Position numbers and translations under genes: made by a program | Source of the DNA: Flavobacterium quisquiliarum | GTDB taxonomy: Bacteria; Bacteroidota; Bacteroidia; Flavobacteriales; Flavobacteriaceae | Direction of reading: 5' to 3' | DNA: 64,000 bases | Assembly: GCF_019308285.1 (NCBI RefSeq) | Contig: NZ_WWEM01000019.1 | Coordinates: forward strand, 1 to 64,000 | Shown: positions 1 to 6,873 of the stretch, one piece after another | Layout: each line of letters begins with the position of its first letter | Numbering within the stretch: the first letter of the stretch is position 1 | Notes under the pieces: model-generated | The model's database searches: none | The model's input: the letters and a program-made list of their open reading frames with translations, nothing else | What the model was told of the DNA's origin: nothing

Positions 1-2
1 AT

Positions 3-359
3 GGTAATATAAGATTTAAAGCGCCTAAAAATATTGAATTGGAAGCTGGTGAAGATATTATTATGAAAGCTGGTGGAAATATAACATCTGATGCAGGAGT
101 AAATATTTCTGAAAATGCTACAGTAGATAAATCTACAATAGTTGGAGGAATGCTACATACAAATGTTACTGGCGATAGTATGTTTTATGTTGGCGGTAAT
201 CACGATGAAAATATAGAAGGTGATTTAAATTCAGATATAAAAAAGGATAAAAACTATACAGTTGCAGGAAAAAATAAGCATCAAAGTGAAAATGGACATG
301 AATTTCATTCTGATACAACTATAAAAAATAATAGTTCTGAAGATACAACACAAAACTAA
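3..359 (+). CDS. vgrG: VgrG-family T6SS spike protein, C-terminal end (5' partial)
   Basis: The reading frame is open from base 3 and enters from outside the window, so only the last 118 residues are seen. They form a repetitive, Gly/Asn-rich beta-rich stretch (GNIRFKAPKNIELEAGEDI, then AGGNIT, AGVNIS and NVTGDSM-like turns), the usual tail of VgrG/Rhs-Vgr spike proteins in Bacteroidota type VI secretion systems. VgrG forms the trimeric tip of the secretion needle and carries effectors. The next gene starts 27 bases downstream, as expected for a cognate cargo effector. An internal TTG at 39 could be mistaken for a start, but codons upstream of it continue the same fold. Assignment rests on this tail and on context, not on the core domain. 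Confidence 0.72.
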   Translation, partial: GNIRFKAPKNIELEAGEDIIMKAGGNITSDAGVNISENATVDKSTIVGGMLHTNVTGDSMFYVGGNHDENIEGDLNSDIKKDKNYTVAGKNKHQSENGHEFHSDTTIKNNSSEDTTQN

Positions 360-386
360 TTAACAGGACGCTAATAACTAAAAGTT

Positions 387-1913
387 ATGACTAAGACTAG
401 ATATGTCGGTGGCAATGCCACTTATATTGTAAGAGGAACAACAAGAGAATTTGCCAACGAAATAGAAATAAACTCAAACGGGCGTATTGATTATTATGCT
501 CAAGAATATACTTATGGAGAACCAGAACCCAGACCAGTTAGAGAAGAACCAGAAAAAGCTTTCTCAGGCTGGTGGAGCCCCGATTATGAAGGAATGAGAA
601 ATATACCAGAACAAGACTCCAATTGGCCAAAAGCCTATTTGGAAGAAACGGTTTATTTTCAATTAAATGTAAGTGAAAGCATCCCTGTTGGAACAAGCAT
701 AACCTTTCAGCTTTGGGATAAAAACACTCCTTTTAAAGGCCTGACCATCTTTGACAATCCAAAATTTGATGGACAAATGGTTTTCAAAACCGTTATGGTT
801 AGAGAAGTAAACGGGCAGCACAGAATAACAATAGAATTGTATTTGAACCCAAAATGGCACATTGAAATTAAAAAAGATGAAAAAGGAAGCATTAACAGCT
901 GTCTTGAATTTTATTGGACTTGGAAATATCATAATACTTACTGGAAATCTAACAACAATATACTTGATGTATATCGTTCTAAAACTACTTTGTTTATAAA
1001 GCCAGCTTATGAAGGTTATGGTTTTCCGGAAATCAGGTCTGCAGATGGAGAGATAATAGTCTTCTCAGCAGGTATAGTAGCTACTGAAGAGCCATCAAGG
1101 GAACTTGAGAATGTAATGGACAAGATTTGTGAAAATATAAAAAACAATGCGATGTTCGACTTGCGGGAAGAGATGGTTAAGTATAGTGATAAACTAAGGT
1201 ATTCTATTGCTATAAAGCAACTTAAAAAAGGAAATCTTGTAAATAATATGGGTAAATTAGAATACAGTCGCAGAATTTACACTAAACCCGTATTTGATAA
1301 TGAAGGCAAATTGTATGAAATTACCCAAGCAGTCAATTTTGGTTATAAAAAAGAAGGTAAAGTTGTAACTACTAAAGGAATAAGCCAATTAGATTATTTT
1401 AAACAGGTTGGAGTTCGTAATGCATTATTAAAAAATGCTGAAAAATTGAACTTCATTATCAACGCTATAGATACTGTTAAATTTGGTATGGATGGAAAAA
1501 TGGAAACCCTTACAACGATGTTTGTTCCTTTAGACTTTTTGAATGCAGTGGTTTATCCAAGTATTAGCAAGCCTATTGAAGAAGTATGGGATGGAATGGT
1601 TGTAGACGCTGTTGAACAAGCTAAAGACAATGGTCTTAGAGGCATATCTGATCTAGCTCTAGCAAAATGGTTTAGTAGAGATACATATGGTGATTATCAA
1701 TATATTAAAATAAACCAAGATATATTGAATAATTTATTTAAAGGAAAATATAAGACATTAAAAGATTTAGAAGATAATCTAGAAAATTTTAGAAAATCAA
1801 TTAATAATTATGATTATCAAACTAGTTTAATTTATACTGTTTTTTATTATACGAAAAAAAACGTGGAAATTGATGAAAGGATAACATATATAGAGACCAT
1901 TTTTATAAACTAA
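387..1913 (+). CDS. putative T6SS cargo effector encoded next to VgrG
   Basis: A 508-residue protein with no signal peptide or membrane segment. I do not recognise a catalytic family. The N-terminal ~50 residues (RYVGGNATYIVRGTTREFAN) look like an adaptor for loading onto the spike, followed by an all-beta region to about 210 and a middle helical region. The last ~135 residues (from MFVPLDFLNAVVYPS, about residue 378) recur as a separate orphan reading frame at 2534-2926, which marks them as an exchangeable C-terminal toxin tip. The gene follows vgrG by 27 bases and precedes a lipoprotein by 7 bases, the order spike, effector, immunity. A lipoprotein as immunity would imply that the toxin acts in the periplasm or at the membrane. 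Function is inferred from context and the modular duplication. Confidence 0.6.
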   Translation: MTKTRYVGGNATYIVRGTTREFANEIEINSNGRIDYYAQEYTYGEPEPRPVREEPEKAFSGWWSPDYEGMRNIPEQDSNWPKAYLEETVYFQLNVSESIPVGTSITFQLWDKNTPFKGLTIFDNPKFDGQMVFKTVMVREVNGQHRITIELYLNPKWHIEIKKDEKGSINSCLEFYWTWKYHNTYWKSNNNILDVYRSKTTLFIKPAYEGYGFPEIRSADGEIIVFSAGIVATEEPSRELENVMDKICENIKNNAMFDLREEMVKYSDKLRYSIAIKQLKKGNLVNNMGKLEYSRRIYTKPVFDNEGKLYEITQAVNFGYKKEGKVVTTKGISQLDYFKQVGVRNALLKNAEKLNFIINAIDTVKFGMDGKMETLTTMFVPLDFLNAVVYPSISKPIEEVWDGMVVDAVEQAKDNGLRGISDLALAKWFSRDTYGDYQYIKINQDILNNLFKGKYKTLKDLEDNLENFRKSINNYDYQTSLIYTVFYYTKKNVEIDERITYIETIFIN

Positions 1914-1920
1914 TTCAATT

Positions 1921-2514
1921 ATGAAACATACCTATATCATTATTATAATTTCTCTATTATTTTTTTCATGTGAATCTAAAAAGCCAATTGAGATTAAACA
2001 AACTACTTCTAAAGAAATGGTAACATTTGAAGATAATTTTATGGATCGTAAACAAATAAAAGATAGTGTTCGGATTAGTTTTCCGATAGAATTTAAAATA
2101 GAAATTAATTCTTCAATTGAATATATTGCATGGATTTACCGCGTTAATAATAAAACTCTTGACAAAGATTATTTCGATTATGAAGTTTATAATAAGCATA
2201 ACAAGACAAAGTCAATACGCCAATTAGATTTTGATAAAACAGTCAAAAGTGCATCAATAGATATCATTGTAAAAGAAAGAAATCATTTAATTTCCAGAAA
2301 AGATGCTCAACAGGTATTGAAAAAATACCACATTAATAAATCACTAGACAATTTAAAACCTACTGAAACGATAAAATTGGTAGCTTATGATAAGTTTAGA
2401 AAAGAAAACAAGCTAATCATTCAAGAGCTTAATAAGATTAGTGATTCTATTCATTTTAGAGCCATGAAAAAGGACGGTAGTTTTTTTTATGTAGAGAAAA
2501 AAATTAATTGGTAA
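1921..2514 (+). CDS. lipoprotein, putative immunity protein of the upstream effector
   Basis: 197 residues. The N-terminus is a hydrophobic signal ending in a lipobox (LLFFSC, Cys-17), so the mature protein should be membrane-anchored and periplasmic. It begins 7 bases after the effector stop. A clear paralogue lies at 2937-3530: both share the KERNHLIS motif, a KKYHIN-RSLDNLK-like block and the end KKINW. Pairing of each copy with one copy of the effector C-terminal module suggests toxin and immunity partners. No known immunity family was recognised; the two paralogues differ enough in the central part to protect against different toxin variants, which is inference. Confidence 0.55.
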   Translation: MKHTYIIIIISLLFFSCESKKPIEIKQTTSKEMVTFEDNFMDRKQIKDSVRISFPIEFKIEINSSIEYIAWIYRVNNKTLDKDYFDYEVYNKHNKTKSIRQLDFDKTVKSASIDIIVKERNHLISRKDAQQVLKKYHINKSLDNLKPTETIKLVAYDKFRKENKLIIQELNKISDSIHFRAMKKDGSFFYVEKKINW

Positions 2515-2533
2515 AACGGAAACTCTCATAACG

Positions 2534-2926
2534 ATGTTTGTTCCTTTAGATTTTTTGAATGCGGTGGTTTATCCAAGTATTAGCAAGCCTATTGAAGAAG
2601 TATGGGACAATATTGTGGTTCATGACGTTGAACAAGCAAAAGACAATGGGCTTAGAGGAATTTATGAATTGGCAAAGGGAAAATTATTTAATGAGGAAAA
2701 ATATGGGAACTATGAATATAGCGTTATCGACCAGGAAATATTAAATAAGCTATTAAAAGGAGAAATTAAAACTTTACAGGAGTTAAAAAATATGCAAGAA
2801 ATTCGATTAATAAAAAGTAACTATGACAAATCAATATTAATATATACAATCTTGCATTTTACAAAAGAAGACGAAAAGACTAAAGAGCTAACTACTTACA
2901 TAGATTCCATTTTTATAAATGAATAA
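2534..2926 (+). CDS. orphan effector C-terminal module (displaced toxin tip)
   Basis: 130 residues that align end to end with the C-terminus of the effector at 387-1913: MFVPLDFLNAVVYPSISKP is identical in both, as are EQAKDNGLRGI and the ending YI-SIFIN. The DNA similarity starts about 20 bases upstream of this ATG, right after the stop codon of the first lipoprotein, and the in-frame upstream codons (GKTETLIT) still resemble the full effector (GKMETLTT). It lacks the N-terminal delivery region, so it is probably a silent cassette left by replacement of the toxin tip, like orphan tips behind rhs and cdiA genes. Whether it is translated is unknown; there is no obvious ribosome binding site of its own. 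Confidence 0.6.
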   Translation: MFVPLDFLNAVVYPSISKPIEEVWDNIVVHDVEQAKDNGLRGIYELAKGKLFNEEKYGNYEYSVIDQEILNKLLKGEIKTLQELKNMQEIRLIKSNYDKSILIYTILHFTKEDEKTKELTTYIDSIFINE

Positions 2927-2936
2927 TTTTAAAAAT

Positions 2937-3530
2937 ATGAAACAACTTATATTTACACTGTTAATTATTATACTTTTTTCCTGTAACTCAAGAGCACCAA
3001 TCGATGTTAAGCAAATTGATTCTCAAGAGGCAGTAACTATTTTACCAAGTCTTAAAAACCCTTTAATAAAAGATAGTCTTTCTTTGAGTATTCCAATAGA
3101 ACTGGAAATTCACATAAACTCCTCGAAAGTCTCTTATATAACTTGGAATTATATAGTTAATGGCAAAAGTCAATATGATGATACTTTTGATTATCAGGTT
3201 TATAACAAGCGAAATAAGACACATCCCATATCTAATTTAAATGCTAATGATTTATCACACAGCAGGAAAATAATTAATATAATTCTGAAAGAAAGAAACC
3301 ATCTGATTTCAAAAAAAGAGGCTAAAGAATTATTAAAAAAATACCATATCAATAGGTCTTTAGACAATTTAAAGTTTGGTGATACTATAAAACTGACAAC
3401 TTATGATAAATTCAAAAAAGAGAATAAAGAAATAATTAAAAATATCACTAAGATTAATGACTCTATTAGTTTTAAGGTAACTAGAGGTGAGAAATATTTT
3501 TTCTTTCTAGATAAAAAAATCAATTGGTAG
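2937..3530 (+). CDS. lipoprotein, second putative immunity protein (paralogue of 1921-2514)
   Basis: 197 residues from ATG 2937, chosen because it gives a compact signal with lipobox ILFSC (Cys-16) matching the paralogue; an upstream in-frame ATG at 2919 overlaps the preceding stop and would add six residues. It shares with the first lipoprotein the KERNHLISKK motif, the KKYHINRSLDNLK block and the final KKINW. It sits directly behind the orphan effector tip, so each toxin-tip copy has its own lipoprotein. Predicted to be exported and lipid-anchored. The pairing suggests it protects against the toxin variant encoded by the orphan tip; this is inference from synteny. Confidence 0.55.
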   Translation: MKQLIFTLLIIILFSCNSRAPIDVKQIDSQEAVTILPSLKNPLIKDSLSLSIPIELEIHINSSKVSYITWNYIVNGKSQYDDTFDYQVYNKRNKTHPISNLNANDLSHSRKIINIILKERNHLISKKEAKELLKKYHINRSLDNLKFGDTIKLTTYDKFKKENKEIIKNITKINDSISFKVTRGEKYFFFLDKKINW

Positions 3531-3532
3531 AT

Positions 3533-3778
3533 ATGAAAAAATACAAAAAGACTTTTATCACTATTATAACTTGCTTTTTAATTGTAATAATGTGGAATTA
3601 TTTTAAAAAACCAATTACAATAAAAGAAGAAAGAGCAACTAATGTTCCAATAAAGTTTAGTGTAGATCTAAATGAAGACTGGGAAAAGGTCATCAACGTA
3701 TACATCCCCCCGCTCCCGCACGAATCCTTTCGTGTGGAGGTATGCAGGTCAAGTCTAATTTTCTTTATTAAACTTTAA
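3533..3778 (+). pseudogene. truncated membrane-anchored protein at the end of the effector island
   Basis: Starts at ATG 3533, two bases after the stop of the previous gene (an in-frame TTG at 3524 is less likely). The first ~58 residues look native: a membrane segment (about residues 7-22) followed by WNYFKKPITIKEE and a PIKFSVDL strand reminiscent of KKPIEIKQ and PIEFKIEI in the two lipoproteins upstream, though there is no lipobox. From base 3708 the frame runs into the REPIN-like inverted repeat and the remaining codons are not protein-like. It is therefore the 5' remnant of a third gene of the cassette, cut by the repeat element. Confidence 0.55.
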
Positions 3779-3847
3779 TTTATAAAACAGTAAAAATTTA
3801 GATTAAGCGGAAACTTACCACACGAAAGGATTCGTGCGGGAGCGGGG
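3708..3847. repeat. REPIN-like element: two 30-bp inverted repeats around an 80-bp spacer
   Basis: Bases 3708-3737 and 3818-3847 are perfect 30-base reverse complements, G+C-rich in an AT-rich region. Each arm contains its own small hairpin (CACGAA, TCCT loop, TTCGTG) plus a GCTCCC/GGGAGC shoulder. Two REP-type palindromes in inverted order with a short spacer is the layout of a REPIN or BIME. The element has no reading frame. It separates two broken genes, a truncated third cassette gene on the left and a TolC remnant on the right, so it marks a recombination point. Copies elsewhere in the genome are expected but cannot be seen here. Confidence 0.7.
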
Positions 3848-3849
3848 AA

Positions 3850-4074
3850 AATCTTCAAAAAGGTTACGATTTGAAATCAAAACAAGTAGACGCTTTAAAT
3901 ACTTCTATTGATGTTTCAAACGATTTGTTTAAATCGGCTAGAGTCGATTATTTTGAGGTTTTAATGACGCAGAGAGATGCTTTGGAAGCAAAATTAGAAT
4001 TAATCGATACTAAAAAAGAACAACTTAATGCTGCTGTCCATGTTTATAGAGACCTAGGTGGTGGATGGAAATAA
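3850..4074 (+). pseudogene. TolC/OprM-family efflux outer membrane protein, C-terminal remnant
   Basis: The last ~74 codons, beginning NLQKGYDLKSKQVDALN and ending VHVYRDLGGGWK, match the C-terminal helical hairpin and typical Gly-Gly-Gly-Trp end of the RND efflux outer membrane lipoprotein family (OprM/CusC type): SARVDYFEVLMTQRDALEAKLELI is the usual 'yl.vl.aqr.l..a...l' helix. Everything upstream of base 3850 is missing and replaced by the inverted-repeat element. A TTG at 3871 could be called a start but is only an internal Leu codon. A good terminator follows at 4099. This is a gene remnant left when the T6SS effector island recombined into an efflux operon. Confidence 0.8.
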
Positions 4075-4098
4075 TATTGCCTGTTAATTTGTAGAAAG

Positions 4099-4135
4099 AA
4101 AGCCTTTCAGGAGTAAAATTCTGAAAGGCTTTTTT
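4099..4135 (+). terminator. Rho-independent terminator
   Basis: Stem AAGCCTTTCAG / CTGAAAGGCTT around a 10-base loop, followed by a T run. It ends the truncated efflux gene. The same stem core recurs in three other terminators of this window. Confidence 0.85.
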
Positions 4136-4192
4136 GTTTGGTTGATGAAAAAAGTACAAAAGACAATGTTGTAAAGGTTTGTTTTTAAATTA

Positions 4193-5314
4193 TTACTCAC
4201 TTTTTGTATCATTTATTAATTCTATAATCTTTAATGCCACACTGCTTGACGATTGAAAATTTTGACCCGTAACGATTCTTCCGTCTGTTTCTACATGTGA
4301 GACATTACGGGCAGAAAATTTGAAAGTCCCTCCTCTTTCTTCAATTGTTTTCTGAATTAAGAATGGAAAGTATTTAAAATATTCCCCGTCTTGTTTTTCG
4401 AATGAATCTGGATAACCGCTAATTTTTCTTCCTGCAACTAAATATTTACCATCATTTGTTTTTAAGTTTACAATTCCAGCCGTTCCATGGCAAACAGAAG
4501 AGATAATGCCCTTATTTTTTTCGTAGACTTTTAAGGAAATAGTTTGAATTTCTTTATTTTCAGGAACATCATACATAGCAGATCCACCACCAATGTAGTG
4601 AACGGCTTTGTAAATTTTTGAATCAATTTCGTTGGGTTTTTTTGTGTTTTTTATTGCATACATAAAATCGGAATCAAATAAATATTGTTTTTGTAAACTG
4701 TCAGATGTGTTAATATAAGCTAATGGAATACTTCCTCCATCTGGACTTACAAAATCGACGGTATATCCCGCTTTTTTAAAAGTATCATAAGCATTTACTA
4801 TTTCAGAAAAACTATTGCCAGTAGCTATAGTTGATTTACCATAATGATTGGCATTAGAAACTATAAATAAAATACACTGTCCTGATTTATTTGAATTTAA
4901 ACTGCTTGCCGATTTACTGATTATTTTCCATTCGCCTTGAATTTTTTTGAGCAAGAACAAATCAATAAATTCTATTTTTTTGTCAGGAATTAGTATTTCT
5001 GCCTTAGCCGAGGCTATATTGTTATACACATCAATTGAGATTATTCTACCGATTCGCCCATTAAACTGTCCTTCGTTGTCTTTTTTAAACCATTTAGTAT
5101 ATTCGCTGGCAGGTACAATCCAGAGTTCTTTATCTTTATTACTCAAAAACAGATTGGCTTCAGGATAAAATGCCTTTTCGATGTTGTCAGGTTTGTTGTA
5201 AGAAGTGCCGTCAATGTAATTTTGAATACATTTTTTGACTAATGCCTCTTCCGTTTGTGCCAATAAGCAAGCTGGTAAAAATAATAAACCGATAAAATAG
5301 ATAATTTTTTTCAT
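4193..5314 (-). CDS. secreted NTF2-like and DJ-1/PfpI two-domain protein
   Basis: 373 residues. A signal peptide (about 1-19, ending ACLLAQ) is followed by an NTF2/SnoaL-like cone fold (about 22-135, with the EALVKKCIQNYIDG start and LFLLKKIQGEWKIISK end of that family) and a DJ-1/PfpI domain (about 146-370). The DJ-1 part shows the nucleophile elbow SSVCHGTAG (Cys-275, His-276), an upstream acidic residue near 171 and the GGGSAMYDVPEN segment of the Hsp31 branch, whose members act as glyoxalases/deglycases or chaperones. Export to the periplasm is unusual for that branch. It is a single-gene unit, separated from the divergent neighbours by spacers. Catalytic activity is inferred from the conserved Cys-His pair only. 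Confidence 0.8.
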   Translation of the reverse strand: MKKIIYFIGLLFLPACLLAQTEEALVKKCIQNYIDGTSYNKPDNIEKAFYPEANLFLSNKDKELWIVPASEYTKWFKKDNEGQFNGRIGRIISIDVYNNIASAKAEILIPDKKIEFIDLFLLKKIQGEWKIISKSASSLNSNKSGQCILFIVSNANHYGKSTIATGNSFSEIVNAYDTFKKAGYTVDFVSPDGGSIPLAYINTSDSLQKQYLFDSDFMYAIKNTKKPNEIDSKIYKAVHYIGGGSAMYDVPENKEIQTISLKVYEKNKGIISSVCHGTAGIVNLKTNDGKYLVAGRKISGYPDSFEKQDGEYFKYFPFLIQKTIEERGGTFKFSARNVSHVETDGRIVTGQNFQSSSSVALKIIELINDTKSE

Positions 5315-5426
5315 AGACTTTTTGAAAATTAATTTTTCACAAAGCTATGATTGGTAATATCTTAATCGGTACGGATTTATAAATTCAGTACTACTGATTT
5401 ATAAATTGAAACAAAAAGTGATGAAA

Positions 5427-6176
5427 TTAAAGAACCGTCAATCCAGTATTTTTATATGCTTTCAAAATCTCCTCTTCAGGCGAAACATTCGTCACCAAAA
5501 CATTAATATCGTTTATCGGACAGACAAAATACGATTCGGCAGTTTCTACTTTTTCGATTGAACTTAGGGCAATTACAAAATTAGAATTCTGTACCATATT
5601 CTTCTTCAGCATCGAATCATCGTATAAAATTCCTGTAATGCCTCTTTCGTGATGAATACTGCAGATTCCCAGAATACAGATATCGGCTCTGAAATTTCTA
5701 AAGAAATCCATTGTTTCCATGCTTGAAGTTGTAAACGAAGTTTTACACATTTTACCGCCCGCAAAAATTAAATCGATATTCGGTAAATCTTCGACTAAAG
5801 AAGCAACAGGAAAACTATTGGTAATGACCGTTAATTTTAAATCGTAAGGGAAACTTGCTACTAAAGCCAGAGAAGTTGTTCCTCCATCAATAAAAACGAC
5901 TTGTCCGTCTTTTAAATACGAAATTGCTTTTTGGGCTATAATCTTTTTGTTTTCGATATCGTGTTTTTCTCTTTTTCTGTAATGTAAGGGAATAGGAGAA
6001 GGAGCAACCGCACCACCACGAACGGCTTTTAAAAGTCCCTGATCTGAAAGTTCTTTTAAATCGCGTCTTATTGTATCTTCAGAAACGCTGAGGTATTCGC
6101 TTAGTTCTATGGAGGTTACGCGATGTTCTTTGGCTAAATATTCTAAAATTGCTTTTTGACGTTCTTCCTTTTTCAT
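5427..6176 (-). CDS. DeoR/GlpR-family transcriptional repressor
   Basis: 249 residues from ATG 6176; the frame extends to 6239 but the extra 21 residues come from the operator-like upstream DNA and are not family-like. Residues 1-60 are the DeoR winged helix (MKKEERQKAILEYLAKEHRVTSIELSEYLSVSEDTIRRDL). Residues ~75-245 are the sugar-phosphate sensing DeoRC domain with DGGTTSLALV and NSFPVAS phosphate-loop motifs. Such regulators usually sense phosphorylated sugars or nucleotide-derived phosphates. It is divergent from the deoxyribonucleotidase gene and a perfect palindrome lies between the two, so it may control both itself and that gene. Confidence 0.85.
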   Translation of the reverse strand: MKKEERQKAILEYLAKEHRVTSIELSEYLSVSEDTIRRDLKELSDQGLLKAVRGGAVAPSPIPLHYRKREKHDIENKKIIAQKAISYLKDGQVVFIDGGTTSLALVASFPYDLKLTVITNSFPVASLVEDLPNIDLIFAGGKMCKTSFTTSSMETMDFFRNFRADICILGICSIHHERGITGILYDDSMLKKNMVQNSNFVIALSSIEKVETAESYFVCPINDINVLVTNVSPEEEILKAYKNTGLTVL

Positions 6177-6209
6177 TTTAATTGCGGTTTTATATTGCAA
6201 AAATAAATT

Positions 6210-6235
6210 AAAAATTGCAATATATTGCAATTTTT
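6210..6235. promoter_or_regulatory. 26-bp perfect palindrome, candidate DeoR operator
   Basis: The core ATTGCAATATATTGCAAT is a perfect 18-base palindrome, extended on each side by A and T runs to 26 bases. A further half-site TATTGCAA lies 20 bases away at 6193-6200 and a TTTTTGCA at 6232-6239. It sits between the divergent DeoR repressor and deoxyribonucleotidase genes, 34 and 31 bases from their start codons, the expected place for an autoregulatory operator. Confidence 0.6.
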
Positions 6236-6265
6236 GCATAATTTTACCGCAAAATAATTTTTACA

Positions 6266-6799
6266 ATGAATAAGAAAACAATTGCAATCGATATGGATGG
6301 CGTATTGGCCGATTTTGAATCTCAACTACTAGAGCATTATAATACCGCGTATGGAACTAGTTTAACAAAAGAGAGTATTCAAGGATTAAGTGAAGATGAG
6401 GCTTTTAAGGATAGAGATTTATTAGTCAAAGTTTTAAATAAAGATAATTTTTTCAGGTCTCTTCCTGTAATGCCCGATGCAATCGAAAGTGTACGTGAAT
6501 TACAAAAGAACTTTGAGATTTTTATTGTTTCGGCAGCCACAGAATTTCCAGTCTCACTTGCCGAAAAAGTAGCGTGGCTCGCAGAACATTTTCCTTTTAT
6601 TAAATGGGAAAATATTGTTTTATGTGGCAGTAAAAGAATCATTAAAACAGATTATCTGATTGATGACCATTGTAAAAATCTAGATTATTGTATTGGGAAA
6701 CCGATTATGTTTACAGCATTTCATAATATAAATAAAACGCATCATTTAAGAGTCAATAATTGGAAAGAAGCTGTTGCGGTTTTAAACGAAACATTATAA
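6266..6799 (+). CDS. 5'(3')-deoxyribonucleotidase, HAD superfamily
   Basis: 177 residues. The N-terminal HAD motif I is IDMDGVLADF (Asp-9 nucleophile, Asp-11 acid). Motif II is FIVSAATEFP, and motif III/IV is the late Lys/Asp region GSKRIIKTDYLIDDH. The length and the short cap fit the NT5C-type cytosolic deoxyribonucleotidase family, which removes phosphate from deoxyribonucleoside monophosphates and helps balance dNTP pools. It is divergently arranged with a DeoR regulator across a shared palindrome and ends in a terminator 39 bases downstream, so it is a monocistronic unit. Confidence 0.85.
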   Translation: MNKKTIAIDMDGVLADFESQLLEHYNTAYGTSLTKESIQGLSEDEAFKDRDLLVKVLNKDNFFRSLPVMPDAIESVRELQKNFEIFIVSAATEFPVSLAEKVAWLAEHFPFIKWENIVLCGSKRIIKTDYLIDDHCKNLDYCIGKPIMFTAFHNINKTHHLRVNNWKEAVAVLNETL

Positions 6800-6837
6800 G
6801 CTTAAAAAGGTTATAATTTTATTGTTTTTTTGAAGAG

Positions 6838-6870
6838 AAAAGCCTTTCGGAAGATTCTGAAAGGCTTTTT
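6838..6870. terminator. bidirectional terminator between convergent genes
   Basis: AAAAGCCTTTC / GAAAGGCTTTT stem with a short loop and T runs on both strands. It lies between the convergent deoxyribonucleotidase and histidine kinase genes and can serve both. Confidence 0.85.
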
Positions 6871-6873
6871 AAT

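Noticed and set aside
663..932. Antisense ORFs inside the effector gene
   Set aside because: Mirror frames of a real coding region without start context or features.
2559..2744. Alternative-frame ORF over the orphan toxin tip
   Set aside because: The frame at 2534 matches the effector C-terminus; the other frame is a shadow.
6177..6239. Longer DeoR N-terminus
   Set aside because: The extra residues come from the palindromic operator region and are not family-like; ATG 6176 fits.
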